From assembly GCF_009604375.1 (NCBI RefSeq), contig NZ_WEGH01000004.1, positions 62,001-126,000 on the forward strand: a DNA stretch of 64,000 bases, written 5' to 3'. This document shows positions 15,250 through 24,410 of this stretch, piece after piece. The DNA comes from Actinomadura macrotermitis. GTDB lineage: Bacteria; Actinomycetota; Actinomycetes; Streptosporangiales; Streptosporangiaceae. Below the pieces are notes generated by a model that did no database searches, was not told the origin of the DNA, and saw only the letters and a list, made by a program, of their open reading frames with translations. The translations under genes and the position numbers were made by a program. Within the stretch, counting starts at the first letter, position 1; each line of letters begins with the position of its first letter.

Positions 15250-16626
15250 ATGCCCGTGCCCTTCGATCGTCTGGTCACCGTTCCCTTCCGGCGCTTTGCT
15301 CCCCGCTTTGCCCGCGACCCCTTGAACGGGATCGAGCTGGTCGAAAGTGCGTCGGCCGGCGGTGACATCGTCCGCCTCGGCCTGGGGCCGCTCCGGCCCT
15401 ACGTGCTGTCGCGGCCCGAGCACATCGAGCACGTCATGGCCGCCAACCCCGGCAACTACGTACGGGAGGGCTGGTTGTGGGAGCCGCTCAGCCGCTTGGT
15501 GGGAGACACATCCGGCAGCGACGGGCTGTGGTGGAAGAAACGCGAGGTCTACCAGCAGCTGGTGAACGGCCCGGCCCTGCGGGGGTTCGCCGATGACCTG
15601 GCCGCCACCGTGGTCGGGGCCGTGGACGAGCTGACCGACCGGGCTCGCGGGGGCGCGCCGATCAACGCGAGCGAGGAGATGCCCCGCATCGTGTACCGGG
15701 CCATCACCAAGGTCCTGCTGGGCAGCCGGATCAGCATCCCTCACGCCGACCGGCTCGGCGACGCGTTGCGCGTGGCGTCGCGAGCCATGCAGCCGCGGCT
15801 GCTGGCGCCGTTCGTGCCTGCCCGGATGCCCTGGCCGAAGGACCGCGAGTTCACCCGCGCCCTGGCCACGGTCAACGGCATCGCCTACCCCATCGTGGAA
15901 CAGGCCCAGGCCGACGCCGACAAGGACGGCTCCCCCGAGGGGACCGACATCGTGTCGCGCCTGCTGCGCGCCCGGACCGACGACGGGCAGAGGTTCACCC
16001 GCACCGACCTGCGCGACGGCATGGTCGGGCTGTTCACCGCCGGTACCGAGACCACCGGCGTGGCCATGGCCATGGTGTGGGCGGTCCTGGAGAACAACCC
16101 CGATGTCGCCGCCAGGGTGTACGACGAGGTCGGCCGGGTCGTGGGTGCCGGTCCGGTCACCGGCGCGCACCTGCCCGAGCTGGTCTACACCCGCCAGGTC
16201 GCGCTGGAGATGCTCCGGATCTACCCGCCCGGCTGGATGCTGCCGCGCATGATCAAACAGGACGACGTGATCGGCGGCGTGCCGGTCAAGGCCGGCGGCC
16301 TGATCGTGCTCAGCCCCTACCTCACCCACCGGCTGGCCGACGTGTGGCCTGACCCGCACCGGTTCGACCCCGACCGGCACACCCCCGGCTCGACCGTGGT
16401 CAGGGAACGCCACCGCTACGCCTACCTGTCGTTCGGTGCGGGACCGCACGCCTGCGTGGGCCGCCAGTTCTTCCTGCTGGAGGCCGTGGCGATCATCGCG
16501 GCCCTGGTCAGCAGGTTCCGGCCTCGTCTGGCCGAACCCGTCTCGTCCAAGCCGCGACTTGGCCTGACGCTCGGACCGAGCACACCGGTCCGGCTCATCC
16601 TGGATCCACTGCCGGCATCGGCCTGA
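15250..16626 (+). CDS. Cytochrome P450
   Basis: 458 residues. The oxygen-activating I-helix has AGTETT (residues 264-269), the K-helix ExxR is E320-R323, and the haem loop FGAGPHACVG has the thiolate ligand Cys402. Normal full length, no obvious damage. Such soluble bacterial P450s hydroxylate or epoxidise small molecules with electrons from a ferredoxin and reductase, neither of which is nearby. The N-terminal region and the GxLWWKKRE-type C-helix resemble terpene- or fatty-acid-acting P450s, but the substrate is unknown. ATG at 15250 follows GTGAGG. It is the only intact gene between two inverted copies of a dead IS1182. Confidence 0.92.
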   Translation: MPVPFDRLVTVPFRRFAPRFARDPLNGIELVESASAGGDIVRLGLGPLRPYVLSRPEHIEHVMAANPGNYVREGWLWEPLSRLVGDTSGSDGLWWKKREVYQQLVNGPALRGFADDLAATVVGAVDELTDRARGGAPINASEEMPRIVYRAITKVLLGSRISIPHADRLGDALRVASRAMQPRLLAPFVPARMPWPKDREFTRALATVNGIAYPIVEQAQADADKDGSPEGTDIVSRLLRARTDDGQRFTRTDLRDGMVGLFTAGTETTGVAMAMVWAVLENNPDVAARVYDEVGRVVGAGPVTGAHLPELVYTRQVALEMLRIYPPGWMLPRMIKQDDVIGGVPVKAGGLIVLSPYLTHRLADVWPDPHRFDPDRHTPGSTVVRERHRYAYLSFGAGPHACVGRQFFLLEAVAIIAALVSRFRPRLAEPVSSKPRLGLTLGPSTPVRLILDPLPASA

Positions 16627-16805
16627 CCGCCTCGGTGATCGCAGCGATCGCCGCCTGGCTCTGGCAGGCTCCCCGGGGCGGCCAGGGCCAGGCGGCTTCT
16701 GGGCCGCGCTGAAGCCCTCCTTCGGGCCTGAGAATGACACACCATGAGCTGCCGTTCGTGGACGCCGGAGCGGTCGGCTGCCCGCACCGCGGCGTCGAAT
16801 GGCTC

Positions 16806-17574
16806 TGATCAACTTTGGAGCAGGTCCTAGGGGACTGCTGAAGATCTTGGTGTTCTGGCCCGGCCGTGGTTGTGGCGGGGTCAGTGTGGTGACGGGTGAG
16901 TGGGCGGGGGAGACGGTCGGTTCGGATGTGGGGGAGACGTGCCGGGAGCTGGTCCCGGCCGGGAGCATGTTCGCGTTGCTTGCCGAGCAGCGGGGCGCGT
17001 TGTTCCCGGCGGGGATGTTCGCCGATATGCATCTCTCGGCCAACGGGCGGCCGTCGATGCCGCCGCAGATCCTGGCCGCGCGATCGTGCTGCAGGCCCTG
17101 CACGGGCTGTCGGACTTTGACACGGTGCAGGAGCTGCGGTGTGACCTGCGGTGGAAGGCCGCCTGCGGGCTGGGATTGCACGACACCGCGTTCGATGCGT
17201 CGCTGCTGGCCTGCTTCCGGCGGCGGCTCGCGCGCTCGGCCCGGCCGAACCGGATCTTCGAGGCGGTGCGGGAGGTGGTGCGGGCGACCGGGGTGCTCAA
17301 GGGCCGGCAGCGCCGGGGCAGGACGTCGAACCGGCCGACGGTTCCAACGGACGCGACGGACGCTGGCGCATCACCGACGGCACCGCCCCCGACCGGGTGA
17401 TCTCGACCGTCGACCCCGAAGCCAGGCACGTGCACAAGACCCGCGCCCACCACCAGGACGGGTTCAAGGCCCATCTGGCCGTCGAGCCCGAGACCTGACT
17501 CTGCGCCCTCATCATGATCTCCAGGCGGCCGCTCACCGTCAGGCGGCCACCGATCCAGCCTGACAAGCCGATTA
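16806..17574 (+). mobile_element. Partial IS1182-family element (copy B), right arm of the inverted repeat
   Basis: Near-identical inverted copy of 14298-15066. It carries the same IS end (CCTAGGGGACTGCTGAAGA from 16827), the same frameshift after SMPPQIL and the same internal deletion. It stops at 17574 and lacks the last 265 bp of copy A, including the transposase C-terminus and the other terminal repeat. Because the duplicated block does not match the IS ends, it arose by duplication or recombination rather than by simple transposition. Confidence 0.85.
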
Positions 17575-18250
17575 AGCGACGGGCCGGGGCGGGTCCGTTG
17601 CGTGCCGCTTGGCGGGGGCAGAGTGGGCTGGAAAAGCTCAGCTGCCGCCTGCCCACTGCGGGTGGGCCGTCGGCGTCCGCTTCGGCGAAAGCTGGGGTTT
17701 CCCGTCGTCTGCCTGGTGGGAGCGAGGTGTTCGGGTTCCGCTTCGTTGACAGCGGGGCTTCAGACGCGCAGCGAGGAAGTGGTGGAGGCGGGGCAGAGCG
17801 CCGAGCGTCGCTTGATGGGGGCGGGGCCTGGGAAAAGCTCAGCTGCCGCCTGCGTGGTGTGGCTGCTCCGCTGGCGGACGTTCGCTCTGGTGGTGGCGGG
17901 TCGTCTGCGCGTAGCCGGCGGCGAGATGTCAGGTGTCGCTTCTTCGACGGCTGAGACTTCAACCGCGCAGCGAGGGGTGGTGGGTGCCGGGGCGGGTCCG
18001 CCGGGTGCTGCTTGGTGGGGCGAGCCCTGGTGGCGGGCAGGCCCGGGTGGAAGTGCTCCGCTGCTGGCTACGTGGCGTGGGTGGTCTGCCGGCGTCCGCT
18101 CTGGCAGTGGCTCGGCTTACCCGCGTGTCCCGGGGTGGTTGGCCGGGGTTTACTGGGCGTGGTCGAGCCAGGCGTTGTGCCGCTGGCGACGGTGGCGGGC
18201 TGGGCACGGGTGGGCCTGCGCGGTGGCGCGGTGCTGCCTGCTGGGGCCGG
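17575..18250 (+). repeat. Diverged tandem repeats of about 200 bp beside the HNH gene
   Basis: No convincing gene. The block GGAAAAGCTCAGCTGCCGCC occurs at 17630 and again at 17831; a third, weaker copy (GGAAGTGCTCCGCTG) is at 18049. Other shared pieces recur at the same spacing: GGGCCGGGGCGGGTCCG (17581) and a matching block near 17984, and GCGCAGCGAGG at 17767 and 17963. This makes about three units with a period near 200 bp, running to the end of the HNH gene. Confidence 0.6.
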
Positions 18251-18254
18251 GGGT

Positions 18255-19652
18255 TTATGTCCGGCGGGGGTGGTTGGTGGCCGGAGGCGGCGGGGGTGGG
18301 GTCCGGCGGTGTGGCCCGGTCCGCTGCTGCCGGGCCTGCCGGGTGTGGCGGGTGCGGGTGAGTGTCGGCACGGGGGGTGCGGAGCCGAGCCAGGGGTTGT
18401 GATTGCTGGTGTCCCGCTCGGTGGCCTCGTGTGTGGGCGCGGTGCGCGGGCGGTGGCCGGGTGGCGGCAGCAGCCGGTACACGTACCGCCCGGTGTTGTC
18501 TCGGGTGATGTGGATTTGGTCGGGGTGGGTGTGCTTGAAGCGGTTGTGCCAGCCGCAGCACAGGGCGAGCCGGTCGATGTCGGTGGGGGCGTTGCCGAGG
18601 GCCCAGCCGGTGATGTGGTCGACCTCGCACAGCGCGCCGGGGATCTCGCAGCCGTGGACGGCGCAGGTGTCGTAGAGGGTCTCCAGAACCTGGCGTTGTG
18701 CGGTGGTGGCGAAGCGGGCGGTGCGGCCCAGGTAGAGGGGGGTGTGGCCGCGGCCCAGCAGCAGCGGTGACACCCCCGCCGACAGGGCGATGCGACGGGC
18801 GTGCTCAGCGGGGATCGGGGTGCCGTCGGCGAGGCGGGCGGGGGCTTGGCCGCCGGTGAGGGTGTCCAGGTCGCAGATGACCGTCACCTTGGTGGCGCGG
18901 TGGCCGCCTGCCAGCATGGTGGACAAGGCGGCAGCGGTGCGTTCGGTGACGTCGCGGGTGTCCTCAGGCCCGGCAGGCTTGGCCAGCGGGGCGAGGGTGC
19001 CGTCCCAGACGGCGGCGTCTTCGGGGTTGAGCCAGCCTTTGAGGTAGCGGCCGCCGTCCAGCGACGGGGACACCGCGATCCACGACTTGTCATAGCCGCG
19101 GGCGGCTTCTTTGGGTTCGCCGGTGTCGTCGCGGTCGGCGATCACCTCACGGATCCGCTGCCCCAACCGGCCCACCAGCCGCGCCGACCAACCCTGATCG
19201 ACATACTCCAACAGCGCTTCCTCGGCCTTGGCCACGTCCTCGTCGTTGAGCTTGGCCACGGCGCGGGTGATCGTGGCGACCTGCCCCAACGGCAGCGTTC
19301 CATCGGCCCACCGCTGGGTCGTCTCCGGCAGCCGACGGCGCTGGCGGGCCAGCGACAGACGCTCGGCGGCGCGGGCGGGCTGCATTCCCAGCTCACCGCA
19401 CAACCACGCCTTGATCGAGGCGAACCCCCATCGGGCCTGTTCACCGGTGGCGTCCACCCGCCCTACCAGACCGGCCATCACATATTCGGCCTGGTCCTGC
19501 ACCTTTCCCAGCGTCTCGGCGAGCTCTTTGCACACCGCACCCGACTCGGGGGATTCACGGCGGGCCAGTTCGGCGGTCACCACAGCGAGAGTGGCCATCA
19601 GATCCCCGCTGGGGGTCTTGGCCGCCTCTGCCGGATCCAACACCGAACGCAT
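18255..19652 (-). CDS. DUF222 / 13E12-repeat-family protein with HNH endonuclease domain
   Basis: 465 residues. The N-terminal 300 are the helical DUF222 domain of the actinobacterial 13E12 repeat family (QARWGFASIKAWLCGELGM, ARRIALSAGVSPLLL). The HNH motif follows at about 335-390: CAVHGCEIPGALCEVDHITGW with Cys-x4-Cys and the catalytic DH, then LALCCGWHNRFKH with Cys-x2-H and the last His. A Pro/Arg/Thr-rich tail ends the protein. Such genes are multicopy and probably mobile in actinobacteria; the biological role is unsettled. ATG at 19652 follows an unusually AT-rich stretch without a ribosome site. Repeat arrays lie on both sides. Confidence 0.88.
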   Translation of the reverse strand: MRSVLDPAEAAKTPSGDLMATLAVVTAELARRESPESGAVCKELAETLGKVQDQAEYVMAGLVGRVDATGEQARWGFASIKAWLCGELGMQPARAAERLSLARQRRRLPETTQRWADGTLPLGQVATITRAVAKLNDEDVAKAEEALLEYVDQGWSARLVGRLGQRIREVIADRDDTGEPKEAARGYDKSWIAVSPSLDGGRYLKGWLNPEDAAVWDGTLAPLAKPAGPEDTRDVTERTAAALSTMLAGGHRATKVTVICDLDTLTGGQAPARLADGTPIPAEHARRIALSAGVSPLLLGRGHTPLYLGRTARFATTAQRQVLETLYDTCAVHGCEIPGALCEVDHITGWALGNAPTDIDRLALCCGWHNRFKHTHPDQIHITRDNTGRYVYRLLPPPGHRPRTAPTHEATERDTSNHNPWLGSAPPVPTLTRTRHTRQARQQRTGPHRRTPPPPPPATNHPRRT

Positions 19653-20797
19653 ATATAAATAATATCGAACGCAGAGTGATTGTGGCGCTGCTCACCGCAT
19701 TTCTTTACCTTCTTTCTGTGGCGCCCGCCAAGGTGGCAGACATCCCGCCCTTGAAAAGAAGGGGATGTCGGATTAATCCGACCACTTGCCAGTCAATGCC
19801 TGATTCTATTTCGCGTTGATTGCAACGTGGTCGAAGACCTTGCAGGACCTCTGCCGGAGAAACTCTTGTTTCCTGCAAGGCGGCGCCCTGGGGGCTCAGC
19901 CATCCAGTGATTGCAACCGACAAAGAAGGCGTTGCCGCCACCACTGGCCCGGAGGCGGAACGCCCCAACTGCACCGGTAGGCGGCAGGCGGCAGTTGAGC
20001 ACTTCCACTCCGCTCCGCCGCGCCGCCAGCGGTATATCGCTCATCTGCCCCGGCCCCGGCCCCGCACTCGTCCTCGCCGAGGCTTTCCCCGTTGGCGGAA
20101 TGCGCCACGCCCCCACTGGCCTCAGCCGACCGTCCGCCTCCACCGAGCATCGGCCCGCACCCCGGCAACCCGCCATACCACCGCATCGTCACCCGGCTGG
20201 CTCTTCCATCAAATTCGCATCGCGATGTCGCGCACATCCTGCAGCCCGGCCGCCAGCCAGAAACCGAACAACAACCCCAGAAAGCACTAACCCGAACGAC
20301 CATCAACACCAGCGTCCACCGCAGCCCCCTACCACCGCATCCCCTCGGCGCCGCTTTTCCACCGGCAGAAAGCGAAACACCCCCACCGACCCCAGCCAGC
20401 CGGACACATTCACCGCCACCGACCATCCACCTGCACCCCGACAGCCCGGCAACCCGGCACACCACCGCATCACCGCCCGGCTAGCCTTTTCCACCAATCC
20501 ACATCGCGGCACCCGCACACACCCCGCAGCCCAGCCACCAGACAGAAACCGAACAACGTCCCTCAAAGCAGTAAGCGGAACGCCCGCCAACACCAGCGCC
20601 CACCGCAGCCCCCTACCACCGCGCCTCCTCGACGCCGCTTTTCCATCGAAAGAAAGCGACGCGTCTTTGCGGATTCAGCACGCGAAACTGAGCACCGCGC
20701 GCATCGCGGACGGGACTTAGACGTGGCTTATCCGCCTCGATCAGCTAGCCCGCCCGGCGATGAACTCGCAGCGGAGCTCAGCTTCTGGGGCGTTGTT
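19653..20797. repeat. 1.1-kb gene-free region with two diverged 290-bp repeats
   Basis: No credible gene; open frames are shadows of a C-rich sequence. From about 20085 to 20365 and about 20375 to 20660 the sequence repeats with a period near 290 bp: compare ACCACCGCATCGTCACCCGG (20172) with ACCACCGCATCACCGCCCGG (20462), and CACCGCAGCCCCCTACCACC at 20317 and 20607. On the minus strand GGAAGTGCTCAACTGCCGCC (about 20010) matches the repeat block found at 17630 and 17831, so the HNH gene appears to be bracketed by inverted relatives of one repeat. The start (19653-19690) is AT-rich and may hold the HNH promoter. Confidence 0.55.
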
Positions 20798-22000
20798 TCA
20801 GGCGAGTTCTTCCAGACCAGGGAGAGGCAGCCCTACGTAGTTTTCCGCCAGGGATGTTGATGCTGCCCTAGAACTGGCCGTGTAGCTCAGCTGGGCGAAC
20901 TGCAGGCGGTGGTCGAAGGGGTCCTGGTCTGGCGGGGTGTGCAGCATCGTGGTCATGGAGTAGGAGAACTGCTCGGCTCGCCAGACGCGTTGCAGGGCGG
21001 TCGCCGAGTAGGCGTCCAGCAGGGTGGTGTCGCCGGCGCGGTGCCAGCGGGTGAGCGCGGCGGCCAGCAGGGTGACGTCGGCGGCGGCGAGGTTGAGGCC
21101 CTTGGCGCCGGTCGGCGGGACGATGTGGGCGGCGTCCCCGGCGAGGAAGAGGCGGCCGTGGCGCATGGGCTCGGCGACGAAGCTGCGCATCGGGGTGATG
21201 CTCTTCTCGGTGACGGGGCCGGTGGCGAGGGTCCAGCCGGGGACGGCCATGCGGGTGGACAGTTCGTCCCAGACGCGCGAGTCGGGCCAGGCCGCCAGGT
21301 CCTCGTCAGGCGGGACCTGAAGGTAGAGGCGGCTGATCTGCGGGGTGCGCATGCTGTGCAGGGCGAAGCCGCGGGGGTGGTGCGCGTAGATGAGCTCATC
21401 GCAGGACGGCGGGACGTCGGCGAGGATGCCGAGCCAGGAGTAGGGGTAGACGCGTTCGAAGGTGCGCAGCGCCGAGGTGGGGACCGAGCGGCGGCCGATG
21501 CCGTGGAAGCCGTCGCAGGCGACGATGATGTCGCAGGTCAGGGTGTGTTCGGCGCCCTCGTGGCGGTAGCGCAGCGTCGGGGCGTCGCCTTCGATCCCGT
21601 CGACGGCGAGGACCTCGGCCTCGAACAGCAGGGGCGCGCCGGTCTCCAGGCGGAGGGCGATCAGGTCCTTCACGACCTCGGTCTGGGCGTAGACCATGAC
21701 GGACCGGCCGCCGGTCAGTGTCGGGAAGTCGACGCGGTGCGACCCGCCGTCGAAGCGCAGTTCGATGCCGTCGTGGCGGAGGCCGGCCTGGTCCATGCGC
21801 TCGCCCGCGCCGCTCGCGCGCAGGACGTCGGCGGTGCCCTGTTCCAGGATGCCGGCGCGCTGGCGCCGCTCGACGTAGCCGCGGTCGCGGCTCTCCAGCA
21901 CGACGGTGTCGATGCCCTGGCGGTGCAGCAGGTGGCCGAGCAGCAGGCCGGCGGGGCCCGCGCCGATGACGGCGACGCGGGTGCGGTGGGGGGAGGTCAT
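20798..22000 (-). CDS. pobA: 4-hydroxybenzoate 3-monooxygenase
   Basis: 400-residue flavoprotein hydroxylase converting 4-hydroxybenzoate to protocatechuate with NAD(P)H and oxygen. The FAD-binding fold opens VAVIGAGPAG (GxGxxG, residues 13-18); the second flavin motif CDGFHGIGRRSVP and the third, GRLFLAGDAAHIVPPTGAKG, are typical. YVERRQRAGILEQGT, in the substrate/NADPH region, is diagnostic of PobA. The ATG at 22000 overlaps the pcaL stop (ATGA). It is the last gene of the pca operon. Confidence 0.95.
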   Translation of the reverse strand: MTSPHRTRVAVIGAGPAGLLLGHLLHRQGIDTVVLESRDRGYVERRQRAGILEQGTADVLRASGAGERMDQAGLRHDGIELRFDGGSHRVDFPTLTGGRSVMVYAQTEVVKDLIALRLETGAPLLFEAEVLAVDGIEGDAPTLRYRHEGAEHTLTCDIIVACDGFHGIGRRSVPTSALRTFERVYPYSWLGILADVPPSCDELIYAHHPRGFALHSMRTPQISRLYLQVPPDEDLAAWPDSRVWDELSTRMAVPGWTLATGPVTEKSITPMRSFVAEPMRHGRLFLAGDAAHIVPPTGAKGLNLAAADVTLLAAALTRWHRAGDTTLLDAYSATALQRVWRAEQFSYSMTTMLHTPPDQDPFDHRLQFAQLSYTASSRAASTSLAENYVGLPLPGLEELA

Positions 22001-23115
22001 GGGTTTCCTCGGGAGATCTCGTCCAGCACGCGCTGGGCGACGGCGAAGGCGGAGTTGGCGGCGGGGACGCCGCAGTAGACGGCGGCCTGGAGCAGCACCT
22101 CCTTGATCTCGTCGGTGCCGAGACCGTTGGTGAGGGCGGCGCGGACGTGCAGGGCCAGCTCGTCGTGGTGGCCGAGCGCGGTCAGCGCGGTGAGGGTGAC
22201 GCAGCTGCGGGTGCGGCGGTCCAGGCCGGGGCGGGTCCAGATCTCGCCCCAGGCGTAGCGGGTGATGAAGTCCTGGAAGTCGGCGGTGAACGCGGTGGTG
22301 CGGGCGACGGCGCGGTCGACGTGGGCGTCGCCGAGCACGGCGCGGCGGACGGCCGTGCCGGCGGTGCGCCGGTCGGGCTCGCCGAGGTGGGCCAGGAGCG
22401 CGGCGGCGACGGCGTCGGGCCGGTCGGCCGGGGCCAGGTGCGCGGCGTGCGGGATCTCCACGAGCGTCGCGCCGGGGATGCCGTCGGCCAGCTCGCGGGC
22501 GTAGGCGGGCGGGGTGGCCGGGTCGGCGCGCCCGGCGACGATCAGCGCCGGGGCGGCGATGTCCCCGAGGCGGTCGCGGACGTCGTACTCGGCGAGGGCG
22601 TCGCAGCAGGCCGCGTAGGACTCGGCGTCGGCGGCGGCGAGGTCGTCCAGCAGGCGGGTGCGGGGCTCGCCGGCGAACCAGCGGCCCGCCGCCGGCACGA
22701 GCAGCGGGCCGGTGCCCTGCTCGCGGACGAGCGCGGCGCGCTCCTTCCATCCGGCGGGCTCGCCGAACCGGGCCGCCGAGCAGATCATCGCCAGCGACGC
22801 GACGCGCCCGGGGTGGTCCAGCGCGAGCCGCGCGCCGATCGCGCCGCCGAGCGAGACGCCCGCGTAGTGGAACCGGTCGAAGCCCTCCCGGTCGGCCAGT
22901 TCCAGGACGAGCCCGGCGAGTGCCACGGTGTTCGCCGCGCCGGGCCCGGCGGGCGAGCGGCCGTGGCCCGGCAGGTCGAAGCGGAGCACCCGGCGGGTGG
23001 CGGCGAGCCGGTCCAGCACGCCGTCCCACAGGTGCAGCGAGGTGCCGAGGGACGGGCCGAGGATCAGCGGGACGCCGGCGGCGGGGCCGTCCAGTTCGTA
23101 GTGGAGGGGCATCAT
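21997..23115 (-). CDS. pcaL: 3-oxoadipate enol-lactonase / 4-carboxymuconolactone decarboxylase fusion
   Basis: 372 residues, two enzymes in one chain. Residues 1-250 are an alpha/beta hydrolase (PcaD) with nucleophile elbow GVSLGG, an Asp in AGRADPAT and the catalytic His in HAAHLAP. Residues 255-370 are the PcaC decarboxylase (RSCVTLTALTALGHHDEL, EIKEVLLQAAVYCGVPAA). The fusion is usual in actinomycetes. It converts carboxymuconolactone to 3-oxoadipate. The start is ATGATG at 23115, whose ATG overlaps the pcaB stop. Confidence 0.95.
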   Translation of the reverse strand: MMPLHYELDGPAAGVPLILGPSLGTSLHLWDGVLDRLAATRRVLRFDLPGHGRSPAGPGAANTVALAGLVLELADREGFDRFHYAGVSLGGAIGARLALDHPGRVASLAMICSAARFGEPAGWKERAALVREQGTGPLLVPAAGRWFAGEPRTRLLDDLAAADAESYAACCDALAEYDVRDRLGDIAAPALIVAGRADPATPPAYARELADGIPGATLVEIPHAAHLAPADRPDAVAAALLAHLGEPDRRTAGTAVRRAVLGDAHVDRAVARTTAFTADFQDFITRYAWGEIWTRPGLDRRTRSCVTLTALTALGHHDELALHVRAALTNGLGTDEIKEVLLQAAVYCGVPAANSAFAVAQRVLDEISRGNP

Positions 23116-24410
23116 CGGGCGGCCTCGCGGGTCAGGGCGGCGTCGACCAGGGCGGGCGCGGCGCCCAGGTAGGTGGCCGGGTCGGGGTCGAAGGGGTGGC
23201 CGGCGAGCGTCTCGGCGAGCGGGACGCCCTCGGCGGCGGCGCGGCGCGCCGCCTCGTCCAGCAGCGCGCGGGCCTCGTCGCGGCCGAGTTCGGCGGCGAG
23301 TTCGGCCGCGGCCCGCTCGGAGACGATCAGGCCGTGGGTGAGGCCGAGGTTGGCGCGCATCCGGTCGGGGTGGACGACCAGGCCGGCGGCCAATTGGGCG
23401 GCGTCGCGGGCCGCTCCCCCGGTCAGGCGGAGCGCCTCGCGCAGCGGCTGCCACTCGGCGTGCCAGGCGCCGGCCGGGCGCTCGTCCTCGGCGGCGAGCG
23501 AGCCGAGCAGCACCGCGGCGAGCGCCGGCACCCGCCGGGCCGTCGCCGCGATCAGCGTGGCGCGCACCGGGTTGCTCTTGTGCGGCATCGCCGACGATCC
23601 GCCGGGCACCCCCTCGGCGACCTCGCCGATCTCGGTGCGGGCCAGCACCAGCACGTCGGCGGCGATCTTGCCGAGGGCGCCGGCGGTGAACGCCAGCGCG
23701 GCGCCGAGGTCGGCGACCGGGGTGCGCAGGGCGTGCCAGGGCAGCAGCGGCGCGGCGAGGCCGGCCTGCTCGGCGTAGGCGGCGATCAGCCGCGGGTCGG
23801 CGCCGAGGGCGGCCAGGGTCCCGGCGGCGCCGCCGAGCTGGACCGGCAGCGTCCGGTCCACCGCGGCGAGCCGGTCGCGGGCGTCCAGCACCAGGTGCCG
23901 CCAGCCCGCGGCCTTCAGGCCGAAGGTGGTGGGCACGGCGTGCTGGGTGAGGGTGCGGCCGGGCATCGGGGTGGCGCGGTGCCCGGCGGCCAGGCCGGCC
24001 AGCACCTCGGCGGTGCGGTCCAGGTCGGCCAGCAGCGGGGCGAGCGTGCGGCGGGCGACCAGCATCAGCGCGGTGTCCAGGACGTCCTGGCTGGTGGCGC
24101 CCCGGTGCACGTGCTCCCCGGCCGGCCCGGCGAGCGCGGTCAGGTCCTTGACCAGCGGGATCACCGGGTTGCCGCCGGCGCGGGCGCGCCGGGCCAGGTC
24201 CGGCGGGTCGAAGGCGTCGGCGCCGATCGCGCCGATCGCGTCGGCGGCCCAGGCGGGCGCCAGGCCGAGGGAGGCCTGGGCGCGGACGAGCGCGGTCTCG
24301 GCGTCGAGCATGGCCTGCAGGACGGCCCGGTCGCCGGTCGTCGCCTCGGCCGCCGACCAGGCCGAGCCGGGCGACAGCAGCCCGAAGTCGGTACCGTCAG
24401 GCGAAGTCAA
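23112..24410 (-). CDS. pcaB: 3-carboxy-cis,cis-muconate cycloisomerase
   Basis: 432 residues of the fumarase/aspartase superfamily. The signature GSSAMPHKSNPV (near residue 275) contains the flexible catalytic loop, and HRGATSQDVLDTA is the other conserved block. It closes 3-carboxymuconate to 4-carboxymuconolactone. The start must be the TTG at 24410: it overlaps pcaG by 14 bases, has GGAGGAG 10 bases upstream, and no other start precedes the conserved N-terminus (FGLLSPGSAWS). Confidence 0.93.
   Translation of the reverse strand: MTSPDGTDFGLLSPGSAWSAAEATTGDRAVLQAMLDAETALVRAQASLGLAPAWAADAIGAIGADAFDPPDLARRARAGGNPVIPLVKDLTALAGPAGEHVHRGATSQDVLDTALMLVARRTLAPLLADLDRTAEVLAGLAAGHRATPMPGRTLTQHAVPTTFGLKAAGWRHLVLDARDRLAAVDRTLPVQLGGAAGTLAALGADPRLIAAYAEQAGLAAPLLPWHALRTPVADLGAALAFTAGALGKIAADVLVLARTEIGEVAEGVPGGSSAMPHKSNPVRATLIAATARRVPALAAVLLGSLAAEDERPAGAWHAEWQPLREALRLTGGAARDAAQLAAGLVVHPDRMRANLGLTHGLIVSERAAAELAAELGRDEARALLDEAARRAAAEGVPLAETLAGHPFDPDPATYLGAAPALVDAALTREAAR

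Noticed and set aside
14033-17574. Functional composite transposon carrying the P450
   Set aside because: Neither transposase is intact, copy B lacks one terminal repeat, and the duplicated block does not match the IS ends.
17575-20797. HEARO/OMEGA-type RNA with IscB or IsrB
   Set aside because: The HNH protein is of the DUF222 type with no RuvC or bridge helix, so the known OMEGA systems do not apply.
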